A stretch of DNA of 54,518 bases from Actinobacteria bacterium UBA4426 (GCA_002390705.1 DGQA01000037.1:1-54518), one strand, 5' to 3'. Positions 1 to 9,050 are shown, counted from the stretch's first letter. Notes: a model not told the origin generated them from the sequence alone. Numbers and translations: made by a program.

Positions 1-1119
1 TTTGAAATTCCAAAAAATATTTTGAACGAATGGAAAAAGATTGGTAACAAAGGCTCTAGGCTTGAAGCAAACTGGAATAAATTTTATAAAATAAAGAAAA
101 CAAGTATTGATGAACAATTAAAAAATAATTTTTCTAAAGCTTTAGATCGTGAAAAAAAGAATTCTATTAAAGAAACAAAAAGTTTAGCTACACGAAAATC
201 CTCAGAACTAACCTTAGATGCTCTTACCAGAGAAAGTAATACTTTAATAGGTGGTTCAGCGGATCTTGCAGGGTCAAATAACACTAAAACAAAGTATCAT
301 AATATAATTAAACCTGGCGATTTTAATGGTGATTACATTCATTATGGAGTAAGAGAACATGCAATGTGCGGAATTATGAACGGTATTGCACTTCATAGTA
401 AATTTATTCCTTATGGTGGAACTTTCTTAATATTCACAGATTACTGTAAGCCTTCAATTCGTTTGTCAGCACTAATGGAACAGCGAGTTGTTTATGTAAT
501 GACACACGACTCAATTGGACTCGGTGAAGATGGCCCCACCCACCAGCCCGTGGAACACCTATGGTCATTACGGGCCATCCCGGGCTTGAGTGTGGTGCGG
601 CCAGCCGATGCAAAAGAAACTGCAGCTGCATGGGTTGAGAATGTGAAGCGCCGCGTTCCCGTTGGGCTAATTCTCTCGCGACAGGATCTCCCCCACCTAG
701 AACAGGAGTCCTCGCAAATTGCCGCAGGTGTGGCTCAAGGCGGATATATACTTGTCAGTGACTCAGATCCCACCGTGATAATAATCGCCACCGGCTCCGA
801 GGTCAGCGTTGCTCTTGCTGCCAGGGCAACCCTCAATTTACAGGGCGTGCAGGTGCAGGTGGTCTCCATGCCGTGCATTGAATGGTTTGACCAGCAGTCA
901 CAGGCCTATCGTGATCAAGTTTTGCCGCCGCGTATCACCGCGCGGGTTGCAGTGGAAGCGGGAGCGACATTGGGCTGGCACAGGTTTGTGGGTGCCAGTG
1001 GTGAAGTGGTAGGCCTCGACCATTTTGGAGCGAGCGCCAGCGCGCCGGTGCTTTTCACCGAGTTCGGAATCACGCCCGATGCCGTCGTCGCGGCTGCATT
1101 GAAAACCCTCAATACTTAG
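1..1119 (+). CDS. tkt: Transketolase, 5'-truncated, apparent chimera
   Basis: This is the C-terminal part of transketolase, the thiamine-diphosphate enzyme that moves two-carbon units between sugar phosphates. The frame is open to the left edge, so the cofactor-binding N-terminal domain lies outside; the TTG at 22 is not a real start. Visible motifs are GGSADLAGSN, HYGVREH (its Glu activates the cofactor) and HDSIGLGEDGPTHQP at 505-549, then the C-terminal domain with IATGSEV and ARVAVEAG. The sequence is of two kinds. Bases 1-120 contain 31 G+C and encode a Lys/Asn-rich, SAR11-like protein, while 541-600 contains 38 G+C in 60 bases and reads as actinobacterial. The change falls at or just before the invariant HDSIGLGEDGPTHQP block. 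The downstream transaldolase fits the actinobacterial half. The family call is certain; integrity of the gene is doubtful. Confidence 0.93.
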   Translation, partial: FEIPKNILNEWKKIGNKGSRLEANWNKFYKIKKTSIDEQLKNNFSKALDREKKNSIKETKSLATRKSSELTLDALTRESNTLIGGSADLAGSNNTKTKYHNIIKPGDFNGDYIHYGVREHAMCGIMNGIALHSKFIPYGGTFLIFTDYCKPSIRLSALMEQRVVYVMTHDSIGLGEDGPTHQPVEHLWSLRAIPGLSVVRPADAKETAAAWVENVKRRVPVGLILSRQDLPHLEQESSQIAAGVAQGGYILVSDSDPTVIIIATGSEVSVALAARATLNLQGVQVQVVSMPCIEWFDQQSQAYRDQVLPPRITARVAVEAGATLGWHRFVGASGEVVGLDHFGASASAPVLFTEFGITPDAVVAAALKTLNT

Positions 1120-1146
1120 AAGCCCACAAATCAGTTTGGAGTAATC

Positions 1147-2247
1147 ATGAATTCGGTGTTGGAAACCCTCACAAAAGCAGGGGTCAGTATTTGGTTAGAT
1201 GACCTCACTCGCACACGCATCACCAGTGGTAATCTCAAGGAACTGGTCGCCACTCACAGTGTACGCGGGGTAACAACCAATCCGTCTATCTTCGAAGGCG
1301 CTATCGCTGGCAGCGCTGATGCCTACGCTTCGCAGATTGTGGATCTCGCACAAGTTGGCGCCGACGCAGAGCACGCCGTCAGAGTAATGACTTCCGACGA
1401 TGTGCGAAGCGCATGTGATGTGTTCGCAGATGTTTTTGCGCAGTCCGGTGGGACTGATGGGCGGGTATCAATTGAAGTTGATCCCCGACTCGCACGTAAC
1501 ACCGACGCGACAATCGCCGAGGCTCAGGAATTGTGGAACCTAGTAGATCGAAAGAATGTATTGATCAAGATTCCGGCAACCAGCGAAGGCTTGCCAGCCA
1601 TCACAGAGGTCATCGGTCGTGGGATCAGCGTTAACGTCACCCTAATTTTCTCCGTGGATCGATACGTGGAAGTCATGGATGCATATTTGTCTGGGCTTGA
1701 ACTCGCAGGTACACGTGGGCACGACACGTCCAGTATTGAATCGGTCGCATCCTTTTTCATCAGCCGCGTCGATTCCGCTGTCGATTCACTCTTGGCAGAT
1801 CGTGGCGGCGAGAGGGCCACGGCACTAATGGGACAAGCCGCCATCGCAAACGCACGTCTGGCGTGGGGCGCCTATATTGATGTACTCTCAAGCGAGCGCT
1901 GGAAGGCACTGCCTAATGCACGCCCACAACGCCCGCTCTGGGCCTCGACCGGGGTAAAGGATCCCACCTACTCCGATACCCGATACGTAATTGATTTGGT
2001 TGCACCGGGCTGCGTGAACACGATGCCCGAGAAAACCCTTTTCGCCGTGGCCGATCACGGTGAATTTCTGGGTGACACAGTTTCAGGAACCATCAGCGCG
2101 TCTGAATCAATCTGGAGAGAGCTCTCAGAGCTTGGCATCGACCCAACATCGGTGTGCAATGATCTTGAGTCTGATGGGGTCGCCAAATTTGAGCAAGCCT
2201 GGATGTCACTGCTTGACACGGTCGCGAAAGCACTTGCACGTGCCTGA
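1147..2247 (+). CDS. tal: Transaldolase
   Basis: Transaldolase exchanges dihydroxyacetone units between sedoheptulose-7-phosphate and glyceraldehyde-3-phosphate in the non-oxidative pentose phosphate pathway. The protein has 366 residues, the usual length of the actinobacterial type. It starts with the region holding WLDDLTR (16-22) and GVTTNPSIFE (41-50). The Schiff-base lysine is expected at Lys141 in the motif VLIKIPATSEG. A Shine-Dalgarno-like TTGGAG lies just before the ATG. The gene follows tkt by 27 bases and its last 8 bases overlap the zwf start, so tkt-tal-zwf-opcA-pgl is probably one transcript. Nothing unusual is seen. Confidence 0.97.
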   Translation: MNSVLETLTKAGVSIWLDDLTRTRITSGNLKELVATHSVRGVTTNPSIFEGAIAGSADAYASQIVDLAQVGADAEHAVRVMTSDDVRSACDVFADVFAQSGGTDGRVSIEVDPRLARNTDATIAEAQELWNLVDRKNVLIKIPATSEGLPAITEVIGRGISVNVTLIFSVDRYVEVMDAYLSGLELAGTRGHDTSSIESVASFFISRVDSAVDSLLADRGGERATALMGQAAIANARLAWGAYIDVLSSERWKALPNARPQRPLWASTGVKDPTYSDTRYVIDLVAPGCVNTMPEKTLFAVADHGEFLGDTVSGTISASESIWRELSELGIDPTSVCNDLESDGVAKFEQAWMSLLDTVAKALARA

Positions 2248-3778
2248 ACCCGAATACCTCAACCCACTGCGTGATCCCGAGGATCAGCGCCTTCCTCGCA
2301 TTGCCGGGCCGTGTGCCCTCATTCTTTTTGGAGTGACGGGTGACCTTAGTCGCAAGAAAATAATGCCAGCAATCTATGACCTCGCCAACCGAGGGCTACT
2401 GCCACCAGGATTCGCCCTCGTTGGGTTCGCCCGTCGCGACTGGGCGGATCAGGATTTCGCCAAGGTCGTACACGACGCCGTGAAAGAACATGCTCGGACA
2501 CCCTTTCGTGAAGACACATGGAAGCAACTGGCGGCCGGAATTCGTTTCGTCGATGGCGACATCGCTGACCCTTCTGCGTACGGGCGAATCGCAGAAGTGG
2601 TCGCTGAACTCGACCACACCGTGGGGACTCAAGGCAACCACGCCTTTTACCTGTCTATTCCACCTGGCTTATTCCCAGACGTGCTCAAGAACCTAGAAAG
2701 TTCGGGACTGGCGAATAGCTCCACACCTAATTCCTGGCGCCGGGTCGTTATTGAAAAACCCTTTGGTCACAATCTGGAAAGCGCTCAAAGGCTCAATCGA
2801 CTGGTGGACAGTGTCTTCCCGGCGGGCAGTGTTTTTCGCATAGACCACTATTTGGGAAAAGAGACCGTTCAGAATATTTTGGCGGTCCGATTCGCCAACG
2901 CGATGTTTGAACCCCTCTGGAACAACAATTATGTTGACAACGTGCAGATCACTATGGCCGAAGATATCGGGATTGGTGGTCGCGCCGGTTACTACGACGG
3001 GATCGGCGCAGCCCGCGACGTGATTCAAAACCATCTCTTGCAACTGCTAGCGCTCACCGCCATGGAGGAACCACTTTCGTTTAGCGCGGACGACGTTCGA
3101 GCCGAGAAGGAAAAGGCGTTACGCGCGGTGACTGTCCCCGCTGACATTGACGCACACACTTCACGCGGCCAGTACGCGAGTGGATGGCAGGGCGGCATTC
3201 CGGTGGGCGGTTTTCTGGAGGAGGCTGGGATCGCTGCGGACTCAACCACCGACACCTTCGCGGCCATGCGCCTCAATGTGGAAAACCGCAGGTGGGCTGG
3301 TGTTCCGTTTTACTTACGCACCGGCAAGCGGCTCGGACGAAGGGTCACCGAAGTCGCCATAATTTTCAAGCGTGCACCGCACCTACCCTTTGACTCGTCT
3401 TCGGTCGAGGAGCTCAGTAATAACACCCTCGTATTCCGAATCCAACCGGATGAGGGTGTGACGGTTCGATTTGGCTCAAAAGTTCCCGATACGAGTTCAA
3501 TTCAAGTGCGCGATGTGACAATGGACTTTCAATACGGCGACTCATTTGTCGACACCAGTCCTGAGGCTTATGAAAGACTCATTCTCGATGTTCTTCTCGG
3601 TGATCCGCCTCTTTTCCCGCACCATGAAGAGGTGGAACTGAGTTGGAAGATCCTGGACCCGATTCTTGAGCATTGGGATAGCCGCGGGGAACCGGAGCAA
3701 TATGCATCCGGCGGTTGGGGTCCAGCGTCCTCCGATCACATGATTGCGTGTGACGGGCGCACTTGGCGGCGACCATGA
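2240..3778 (+). CDS. zwf: Glucose-6-phosphate 1-dehydrogenase
   Basis: This enzyme oxidises glucose-6-phosphate to 6-phosphogluconolactone with NAD(P)+, the entry step of the oxidative pentose phosphate pathway. The frame stays open upstream inside tal to 2060, but homology begins with the actinobacterial pattern NPLRDPEDQRLPRIAGPC, so I place the start at GTG 2240. That gives 512 residues, the family length, and an 8-base overlap with tal. The nucleotide-binding motif GVTGDLSRKK is at 31-40, the active-site block RIDHYLGKE near 200, and the substrate-binding region VPFYLRTGKRL in the C-terminal half. The stop overlaps the opcA start as ATGA. TTG 2234 is an alternative start. Confidence 0.96.
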   Translation: MPEPEYLNPLRDPEDQRLPRIAGPCALILFGVTGDLSRKKIMPAIYDLANRGLLPPGFALVGFARRDWADQDFAKVVHDAVKEHARTPFREDTWKQLAAGIRFVDGDIADPSAYGRIAEVVAELDHTVGTQGNHAFYLSIPPGLFPDVLKNLESSGLANSSTPNSWRRVVIEKPFGHNLESAQRLNRLVDSVFPAGSVFRIDHYLGKETVQNILAVRFANAMFEPLWNNNYVDNVQITMAEDIGIGGRAGYYDGIGAARDVIQNHLLQLLALTAMEEPLSFSADDVRAEKEKALRAVTVPADIDAHTSRGQYASGWQGGIPVGGFLEEAGIAADSTTDTFAAMRLNVENRRWAGVPFYLRTGKRLGRRVTEVAIIFKRAPHLPFDSSSVEELSNNTLVFRIQPDEGVTVRFGSKVPDTSSIQVRDVTMDFQYGDSFVDTSPEAYERLILDVLLGDPPLFPHHEEVELSWKILDPILEHWDSRGEPEQYASGGWGPASSDHMIACDGRTWRRP

Positions 3779-4680
3779 TCCGTTTAGAGGACACCAGCGG
3801 TGGGGCTGTGGCCGCCGCAATCTTGTTTGAACGACACCGGCAAGGTTCAACAGCAACGGGCATGGTGCTGACCATGCTGATCCTCACCGACGAGGAACAC
3901 CAGTCTGATGCAACCTCGGGTGCGGTTTTTGCTGCCCGCCAGCATCCCATGCGCATTATCACGGTGATTCCCAAACCAAGTGGCGGTGGGCACACACTGG
4001 ATGCAGAAATCGCTGTCGGAGGTGACGACGGACCAGGCGAAGTCGCGGTTCTGCGATTGAGGGGGGAGCTGGCCGAACACGCGAACTCCGTTGTGATTCC
4101 ACTCCTCCTGTCGGACACGCCTGTAGTCGCTTATTGGCCCGCCAGCGCACCGGATGTACCTGCAGACAGCGCAATCGGGCGCCACGCACAACGGCGGATC
4201 ACAGATACAGCCAACAGTGCTGATCCACTTGCTGACTTAGTCCAACGTGGACGCGGATACCGCCCAGGAGATACTGATTTGGCATGGTCGCGGCTGACCC
4301 CGTGGCGCTCCATCTTGGCTGCCGCATTTGATCAACCCATCGGTGCAGTCTCTGGTGGAACCATCACCGCCGAACGCGATAATCCCAGTGCTGCTTTGCT
4401 GGCCACGTGGCTTCAGATCCGGCTCAGGACTCGCGTAGATATTGAGTGGACAGATCAATCAGGGATTCAATCAATTCACCTATCAACTAATCGCGGCGAG
4501 ATGGCGATCACTCGGCCCGATGGAGTAACTGCGACACTAGTTCGTAGTGGCGTGCCCGATGCGCTCATCTCACTTCCTAGACGAGATCTGACAACGCTAC
4601 TCAATGAGGAGCTTCGTCGACTCAACCCAGATGACGTGTACGGACGGGTCATCCGCACGTACGCCGAGGTGGGCCTGTGA
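3775..4680 (+). CDS. opcA: Glucose-6-phosphate dehydrogenase assembly protein OpcA
   Basis: OpcA is an actinobacterial and cyanobacterial protein needed for full activity or assembly of glucose-6-phosphate dehydrogenase. The 301-residue product has the family hallmarks: the LTLI-like region following the start (VLTMLILTDEE), RIITVIPKP, and the block VVAYWPASAPDVPADSAIGRHAQRRITDT with Asp and Arg residues typical of the family. The start is ATG 3775 because it gives the common four-base ATGA overlap with zwf; the frame is open a little further upstream. The stop overlaps the pgl GTG start as GTGA. Translational coupling zwf-opcA-pgl supports a role beside Zwf. Confidence 0.93.
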   Translation: MIRLEDTSGGAVAAAILFERHRQGSTATGMVLTMLILTDEEHQSDATSGAVFAARQHPMRIITVIPKPSGGGHTLDAEIAVGGDDGPGEVAVLRLRGELAEHANSVVIPLLLSDTPVVAYWPASAPDVPADSAIGRHAQRRITDTANSADPLADLVQRGRGYRPGDTDLAWSRLTPWRSILAAAFDQPIGAVSGGTITAERDNPSAALLATWLQIRLRTRVDIEWTDQSGIQSIHLSTNRGEMAITRPDGVTATLVRSGVPDALISLPRRDLTTLLNEELRRLNPDDVYGRVIRTYAEVGL

Positions 4681-5387
4681 TACCTGAAGTCCTCGTCTGT
4701 GACAACCTGGTGGATCACACGCTGGCAATGCTTACCCAGGATTTGGTCGACTCCGATCCCGCGCAGTCCCACCACGTCGTGCTCACCGGCGGGAGCACCG
4801 GAATGTCAATTACGCGTAGACTTTCACAAGTCGCGCAGAGCATTCCCAAGGCTGTGTGGGCGAACACACATTTTTGGTGGGGAGATGAAAGATTTGTTGC
4901 ATCCGGTCACGCTGACCGCAATGACCGTGACATCAATATAGCTCTGGGAGATTATTTCATCGAATCAAATATTCATCGGGTAGCCCCGAGTGACCACATT
5001 GCCGATGCCCAAAGATCCGCTGAAAGATACACGCACGAGTTGTTGAGTTTTGGTGAGAATGGATCACCGCCGCGATTCTGTTTTGTGGTATTGGGTGTCG
5101 GGCCGGATGGGCACATCGCATCCCTATTTCCCGGGCGGCCAGAGCTGCATTCGCATGAGGTCGCGCTGCCGGTACTCGATTCTCCTAAGCCACCGCCCGT
5201 TCGGGTGACGCTGAGTTACCAGACTCTGAATCATTCAGACTGCACGCTGCTACTTGTGGGTGGCGAAAATAAACGAAATGCTCTCACGACGATTATGGAC
5301 GCCAGTGGTTCCATTGAACGCACGCCGGCCCGCGGAATTGAAGCTGTAGAGGTTTACGCTCTTACAGACCAACTATTTCCCGTGTAA
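4677..5387 (+). CDS. pgl: 6-phosphogluconolactonase (DevB type)
   Basis: The enzyme hydrolyses 6-phosphogluconolactone to 6-phosphogluconate, completing the step after Zwf. It is 236 residues long and shows the sugar-isomerase-like family motifs: VVLTGGSTGM near the N-terminus, FWWGDERFV in the middle, and GVGPDGHIASLFPG. It begins with GTG 4677, which overlaps the opcA stop. It is the last gene of the + strand pentose phosphate cluster. Its final 15 bases overlap the end of the convergent rbpA gene, so there is no room for a separate intrinsic terminator. No 6-phosphogluconate dehydrogenase gene is seen in the window. Confidence 0.95.
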   Translation: MIPEVLVCDNLVDHTLAMLTQDLVDSDPAQSHHVVLTGGSTGMSITRRLSQVAQSIPKAVWANTHFWWGDERFVASGHADRNDRDINIALGDYFIESNIHRVAPSDHIADAQRSAERYTHELLSFGENGSPPRFCFVVLGVGPDGHIASLFPGRPELHSHEVALPVLDSPKPPPVRVTLSYQTLNHSDCTLLLVGGENKRNALTTIMDASGSIERTPARGIEAVEVYALTDQLFPV

Positions 5388-5705
5388 CTTATCGATAGCC
5401 TCTTGAAGGATTGCTGCCCCGTCTTTCTCAGTGCGTCGCTCTTTCACATATGCCAGGTGAGTCTTGTACGGCTCAACCTTCGGAGGAATGGGCGGATTTT
5501 CCTTGTCGGGTCCTGCGGGGAGGCCGCAACGTGGACAGTCCCATGTGTCAGGCACTTCTGCTTCAACAGCAAAGCTGGGCTTTGACTCGTGTGCGCGACT
5601 GCACCAGAACGACACAAAAATACGAGGCGCCGCCTCTCCCCGGACAGCCTCACCCATTGGGCCTGCACCCACTCGACTCCCGCGAATTGCACTTCCACCG
5701 GCCAT
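5373..5705 (-). CDS. rbpA: RNA polymerase-binding protein RbpA
   Basis: RbpA is an actinobacterial transcription factor that binds the principal sigma factor and RNA polymerase and stabilises open promoter complexes. The 110-residue product has the expected layout: an N-terminal tail with AIRGSRVGAGP, a small zinc-ribbon-like core with FWCSRAH and WDCPRCGLPAGP cysteines, a basic linker with KVEPYKTHLAYVKERR, and a C-terminal helix EAIDKLHGK that would be the sigma-interaction region. The ATG at 5705 is the only good start. It lies downstream of secG on the same strand (45-base gap) and overlaps pgl by 15 bases tail to tail. Confidence in the family is high from motif order. Confidence 0.9.
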   Translation of the reverse strand: MAGGSAIRGSRVGAGPMGEAVRGEAAPRIFVSFWCSRAHESKPSFAVEAEVPDTWDCPRCGLPAGPDKENPPIPPKVEPYKTHLAYVKERRTEKDGAAILQEAIDKLHGK

Positions 5706-5750
5706 GATTAACTCCTCAAAGAGATGTAATTGTGAAAAATATGAAGGTTG

Positions 5751-5999
5751 CTATGAACCGGTGCGCACAAGAAGCCCGACGGCAACGATCGACGCGGCCC
5801 AGATCAGCCCGAGCCCAACTGTTAACCGGTCTAGATTCTTTTCCGCCACTGACGAACCGCCAACCGAGGAACTCACTCCGCCACCAAACAGGTCTGAGAG
5901 ACCGCCACCTTTACCGCGGTGCAACAGGATCAGAACGATGAGTAAAACGCTGGTGATGATCAAAATCACGGCTAGCGCGATGGTCAAGGCATTAAGCAT
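5751..5999 (-). CDS. secG: Preprotein translocase subunit SecG
   Basis: SecG is the small accessory subunit of the SecYEG protein-conducting channel in the cytoplasmic membrane. The 82-residue product has two membrane segments, about residues 3-25 and 58-77, joined by the glycine-rich loop HRGKGGGLSDLFGGG that is diagnostic of the family. It follows tpiA by 64 bases on the same strand, the standard actinobacterial order gap-pgk-tpiA-secG, and is probably transcribed with them. Confidence 0.96.
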   Translation of the reverse strand: MLNALTIALAVILIITSVLLIVLILLHRGKGGGLSDLFGGGVSSSVGGSSVAEKNLDRLTVGLGLIWAASIVAVGLLVRTGS

Positions 6000-6063
6000 T
6001 ACCTAGTTCAGACCTTTCGATTACGGGGAGAAACACGGCCTTAAGGATATGCCCATCAGGCAG

Positions 6064-6861
6064 TTACAGGTCGGCCGGGTGCATCCGGTACCGGATAATC
6101 CCCACAAACTCGTCGGGGTCCAAGCTCGCTCCCCCTACTAGCGCGCCGTCGACGTCTGTCTGGGCCATGATCGCAGCCACGTTATCCGCCTTTACTGAGC
6201 CACCATAGAGAATGCGAACTGCATTGGACGATCCTGAACTCCACTGCTCACTCACGTGCTGCCTGATTGCCGAGCACACTTGCTGGGCGTCCGCTGGTGT
6301 CGCGACGGCGCCGGTGCCAATCGCCCACACCGGCTCGTAGGCGATTACCAGTTCACCGATCGCCTCATCACTAAAGCCAGCAAGAGACGCGGACACCTGT
6401 TCGAGCACGAATTCGATTGTCCTACCAGCTTCACGGATTTCACGGGATTCGCCCACACACACGATGGGGATCAACTCATTGGCCAAAGCTGCCTGGGTCT
6501 TGGCATTAACGACTTCGCTGCTTTCCCCGTGGTTAGCTCGACGTTCACTGTGCCCAGTCACGACAAAGGTACAGCCCAATTTGGCCAACATGGCGCCAGA
6601 AATGTCCCCGGTATGCGCGCCCTTTTCGTGCGGCGAGAGGTCCTGACCTCCGTACTTGATATCATATTTATCACCGAGGATGAGTGTTTGCACGGATCTC
6701 AAGTCCGTGAACGGTGGGAGCACGGCCACATCCACCGCCTCAAAATCCTCTTCATTAAGTGCAAACGCCAACTTTTGAACTAAAGCGATGGCCTCGAAGT
6801 GATTAATATTCATTTTCCAATTGCCTGCCATGAGCGGCATCCGGGGCCCACTGTGTGCCAT
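6064..6861 (-). CDS. tpiA: Triosephosphate isomerase
   Basis: This glycolytic enzyme interconverts dihydroxyacetone phosphate and glyceraldehyde-3-phosphate. The product has 265 residues. Active-site residues are visible: Lys16 in AGNWKMN, His104 in VVTGHSERR, and the catalytic base Glu176 in AYEPVWAIGTG. The phosphate-binding GGSVKADN motif is near the C-terminus. The ATG begins directly after the pgk stop codon with no spacer, so translation is probably coupled. The seven residues before MPLMAGNWK could be an annotation extension, as an in-frame ATG lies there. Confidence 0.97.
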   Translation of the reverse strand: MAHSGPRMPLMAGNWKMNINHFEAIALVQKLAFALNEEDFEAVDVAVLPPFTDLRSVQTLILGDKYDIKYGGQDLSPHEKGAHTGDISGAMLAKLGCTFVVTGHSERRANHGESSEVVNAKTQAALANELIPIVCVGESREIREAGRTIEFVLEQVSASLAGFSDEAIGELVIAYEPVWAIGTGAVATPADAQQVCSAIRQHVSEQWSSGSSNAVRILYGGSVKADNVAAIMAQTDVDGALVGGASLDPDEFVGIIRYRMHPADL

Positions 6862-8052
6862 TTATTTATTACCTTCCAATACGGTGAGACCGGGGAGCTT
6901 CTTGCCTTCAAGGAATTCTAGGCCGGCCCCCCCACCAGTGCTGATGTGGTCAAATTTATTGTGATCAACCTCAAGAATCCGAACGGCTGCGGCTGAGTCT
7001 CCCCCACCGATCACCGTGAATCCCCGTGAATCGGCCATTGCAGAAGCCATCGCCAGTGTGCCACCGGAAAAGGCTTCCATCTCGAATACCCCCATTGGTC
7101 CATTCCAGACGATTGTGGCCGAGTCCCCAATGATCTCGGCGTAGAGCTCACGCGTCCGCGGGCCAATGTCCAGACCCATGTGACCGGCCGGGATTGAGTC
7201 CCGATCCACAATTGCAGTAATGGCATCAGGGGCAAATTTATCGGCTACTACAAAGTCCACCGGAAGTCTCAAATTCACACCAAGATCTTGTGCCTGCATG
7301 AGAAATCCGTGTGTGGCATCCACAAAACCCGGTTGGGAAATGGAATCACCAATCTCCAAGCCCATGGACAGCAAAAATGTGTAAGCCATCCCGCCACCAA
7401 TAAGTAGATTGTCGACTTTGGGGAGTAACGACTCGATCACCCCGAGTTTGTCACCGACTTTGCTCCCACCCAGAATCACGGTGTACGGCCGCTCCGCCCC
7501 TGCGAGAAGCTGATCGAACACTTCGCTCTCGCGAGCTACAAGTAGTCCAGCAGCATTAGGCACCAGTGACGCCAATTCGGTAACAGAGGCTTGCTTCCTA
7601 TGCACGACTCCAAAACCGTCACTGACGTAGGCATCAGCCCAGTGGGCCCAGGTGTGAGCCAACTCGAGCCGAGCGGCAGAATCTTTGCTGGTTTCCCGCG
7701 GATCAAAACGCACGTTTTCAAGTAGTGCTACTTGACCCGATGTGAGGTTGCCAATTACGCCGGGGTCTGTGCGGGGCCCAGCCGAAAACTCTACCGGCAC
7801 TCCTAACAATTCGGACAATCGACGGGCAACCGGGGCAAGGGTTAGTTCGGCAACCGGCACACCTTCAGGACGACCAAGGTGCGCGAGAATCACAACCCGT
7901 GAGCCTGATTCACGCAGTGCGCGAATCGTGGGAAGCGCTGCAACTATCCGCAAGTCATCGGTGATCTCACCATCTACGTTAAGTGGAACATTGAAATCAC
8001 AGCGAAGGGCCACCGTCGAATCTGACAGATCAAGCTCGTGCAAAGTACGCAC
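6862..8052 (-). CDS. pgk: Phosphoglycerate kinase
   Basis: Phosphoglycerate kinase makes ATP from 1,3-bisphosphoglycerate in lower glycolysis. It has 396 residues, the normal length. The substrate motif RCDFNVPL is at 17-24, GGSKVGDKLGV in the middle hinge region, and TGGGAGLEFLEGKKLPG near the C-terminus. It begins with GTG, sharing one base with the TAG stop of gap, and is followed immediately by tpiA. The tight packing of gap-pgk-tpiA means a single transcript. Confidence 0.98.
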   Translation of the reverse strand: MRTLHELDLSDSTVALRCDFNVPLNVDGEITDDLRIVAALPTIRALRESGSRVVILAHLGRPEGVPVAELTLAPVARRLSELLGVPVEFSAGPRTDPGVIGNLTSGQVALLENVRFDPRETSKDSAARLELAHTWAHWADAYVSDGFGVVHRKQASVTELASLVPNAAGLLVARESEVFDQLLAGAERPYTVILGGSKVGDKLGVIESLLPKVDNLLIGGGMAYTFLLSMGLEIGDSISQPGFVDATHGFLMQAQDLGVNLRLPVDFVVADKFAPDAITAIVDRDSIPAGHMGLDIGPRTRELYAEIIGDSATIVWNGPMGVFEMEAFSGGTLAMASAMADSRGFTVIGGGDSAAAVRILEVDHNKFDHISTGGGAGLEFLEGKKLPGLTVLEGNK

Positions 8053-9050
8053 TAGAGTTTGGCACCTACAAACTTCACCAGGTCAACAAGCCGGTTGCTG
8101 TATCCCCATTCGTTGTCGTACCAGCCAAGAACCTTCACCATGTTTCCATTGACGTTGGTCAGAGAGGCATCGAAAATACATGATGATGGATCAGTCACAA
8201 TGTCGGTCGAGACGATTGGGTCCTCGGTGTACTGCAAGATGCCCTGCATTGGACCCTCGGCTGCTGCTTTGACCACCGCATTGATTTCTTCTTTGGTTGC
8301 CGCCGTTCGTAGCTCAACGGTCAGATCGGTCGCTGAACCGGTCGGGACAGGAACTCGCATCGCGTAACCGTCGAGCTTTCCCTTGAGGTGCGGCATGACT
8401 AGTCCGATTGCTTTGGCAGCACCCGTGCTTGTGGGGATCATGTTCACCGCCGCGGCGCGCGAGCGTCGCAAGTCACTATGTGGAAAATCGAGGAGGCTCT
8501 GATCATTGGTGTACGCGTGAATCGTGGTCATGAGTCCACGCTCAATGCCGAATGCATCATCAATTGCTTTGGCCATTGGTGCTAGACAGTTGGTTGTGCA
8601 CGATGCGTTAGAAATAATGTGGTGTGATGCGGGATCATATTTGTCTTCATTAACCCCCATGACGATCGTAATGTCCTCACCCTTGGCCGGGGCGGAGATA
8701 ATCACTTTTTTGGCACCCGCGGTCATGTGCTTGCCAGCTGAATCCGCGTCGGTAAAAAACCCTGTAGATTCTATTACGATTTCAGCCCCGATTTTTCCCC
8801 AAGGAAGATCTGCAGGATCCCGCTCAGCAAATACGGGGATCCGAATCCCATTAACAACTATCGCACCATCCTCTGCGACAACGGTTCCGTTGAACCGACC
8901 CAAAATGCTGTCGTACTTCAACAGATGCGCCAAAGTTTTAGTGTCGGTCAGGTCGTTGATACCCACAACCTGAACGTGCGCGTTACTCACCTCAATTGCG
9001 CGAAAAAAATTGCGACCAATGCGACCAAAACCGTTAATGCCAACCTTCAC
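8052..9050 (-). CDS. gap: Glyceraldehyde-3-phosphate dehydrogenase
   Basis: The enzyme oxidises and phosphorylates glyceraldehyde-3-phosphate with NAD+. The frame is open upstream to 9269, but the family begins at VKVGINGFGRIGR, so GTG 9050 is the start; it is preceded by a good Shine-Dalgarno AAGGAG about seven bases away. This gives 332 residues. The NAD-type residue pattern INDLTD is at 31-36, the catalytic Cys151 in NASCTTNCLAP, and the C-terminal WYDNEWGYSNR motif is intact. It is the first gene of the gap-pgk-tpiA-secG group. The 112-base gap to whiA contains a short inverted repeat (9118-9133, TGTGT-N6-ACACA) and presumably the promoter. Confidence 0.97.
   Translation of the reverse strand: MKVGINGFGRIGRNFFRAIEVSNAHVQVVGINDLTDTKTLAHLLKYDSILGRFNGTVVAEDGAIVVNGIRIPVFAERDPADLPWGKIGAEIVIESTGFFTDADSAGKHMTAGAKKVIISAPAKGEDITIVMGVNEDKYDPASHHIISNASCTTNCLAPMAKAIDDAFGIERGLMTTIHAYTNDQSLLDFPHSDLRRSRAAAVNMIPTSTGAAKAIGLVMPHLKGKLDGYAMRVPVPTGSATDLTVELRTAATKEEINAVVKAAAEGPMQGILQYTEDPIVSTDIVTDPSSCIFDASLTNVNGNMVKVLGWYDNEWGYSNRLVDLVKFVGAKL

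Noticed and set aside
1..480. AT-rich left end as a horizontally acquired island
   Set aside because: It is only the 5' part of a housekeeping gene and joins the rest exactly in an invariant motif, so an assembly chimera explains it better. No integrase, insertion sequence or att site was seen.
2060..2239. Upstream extension of the zwf frame inside tal
   Set aside because: The added residues have no family similarity and tal is clearly the coding frame there; GTG 2240 restores the normal Zwf N-terminus.
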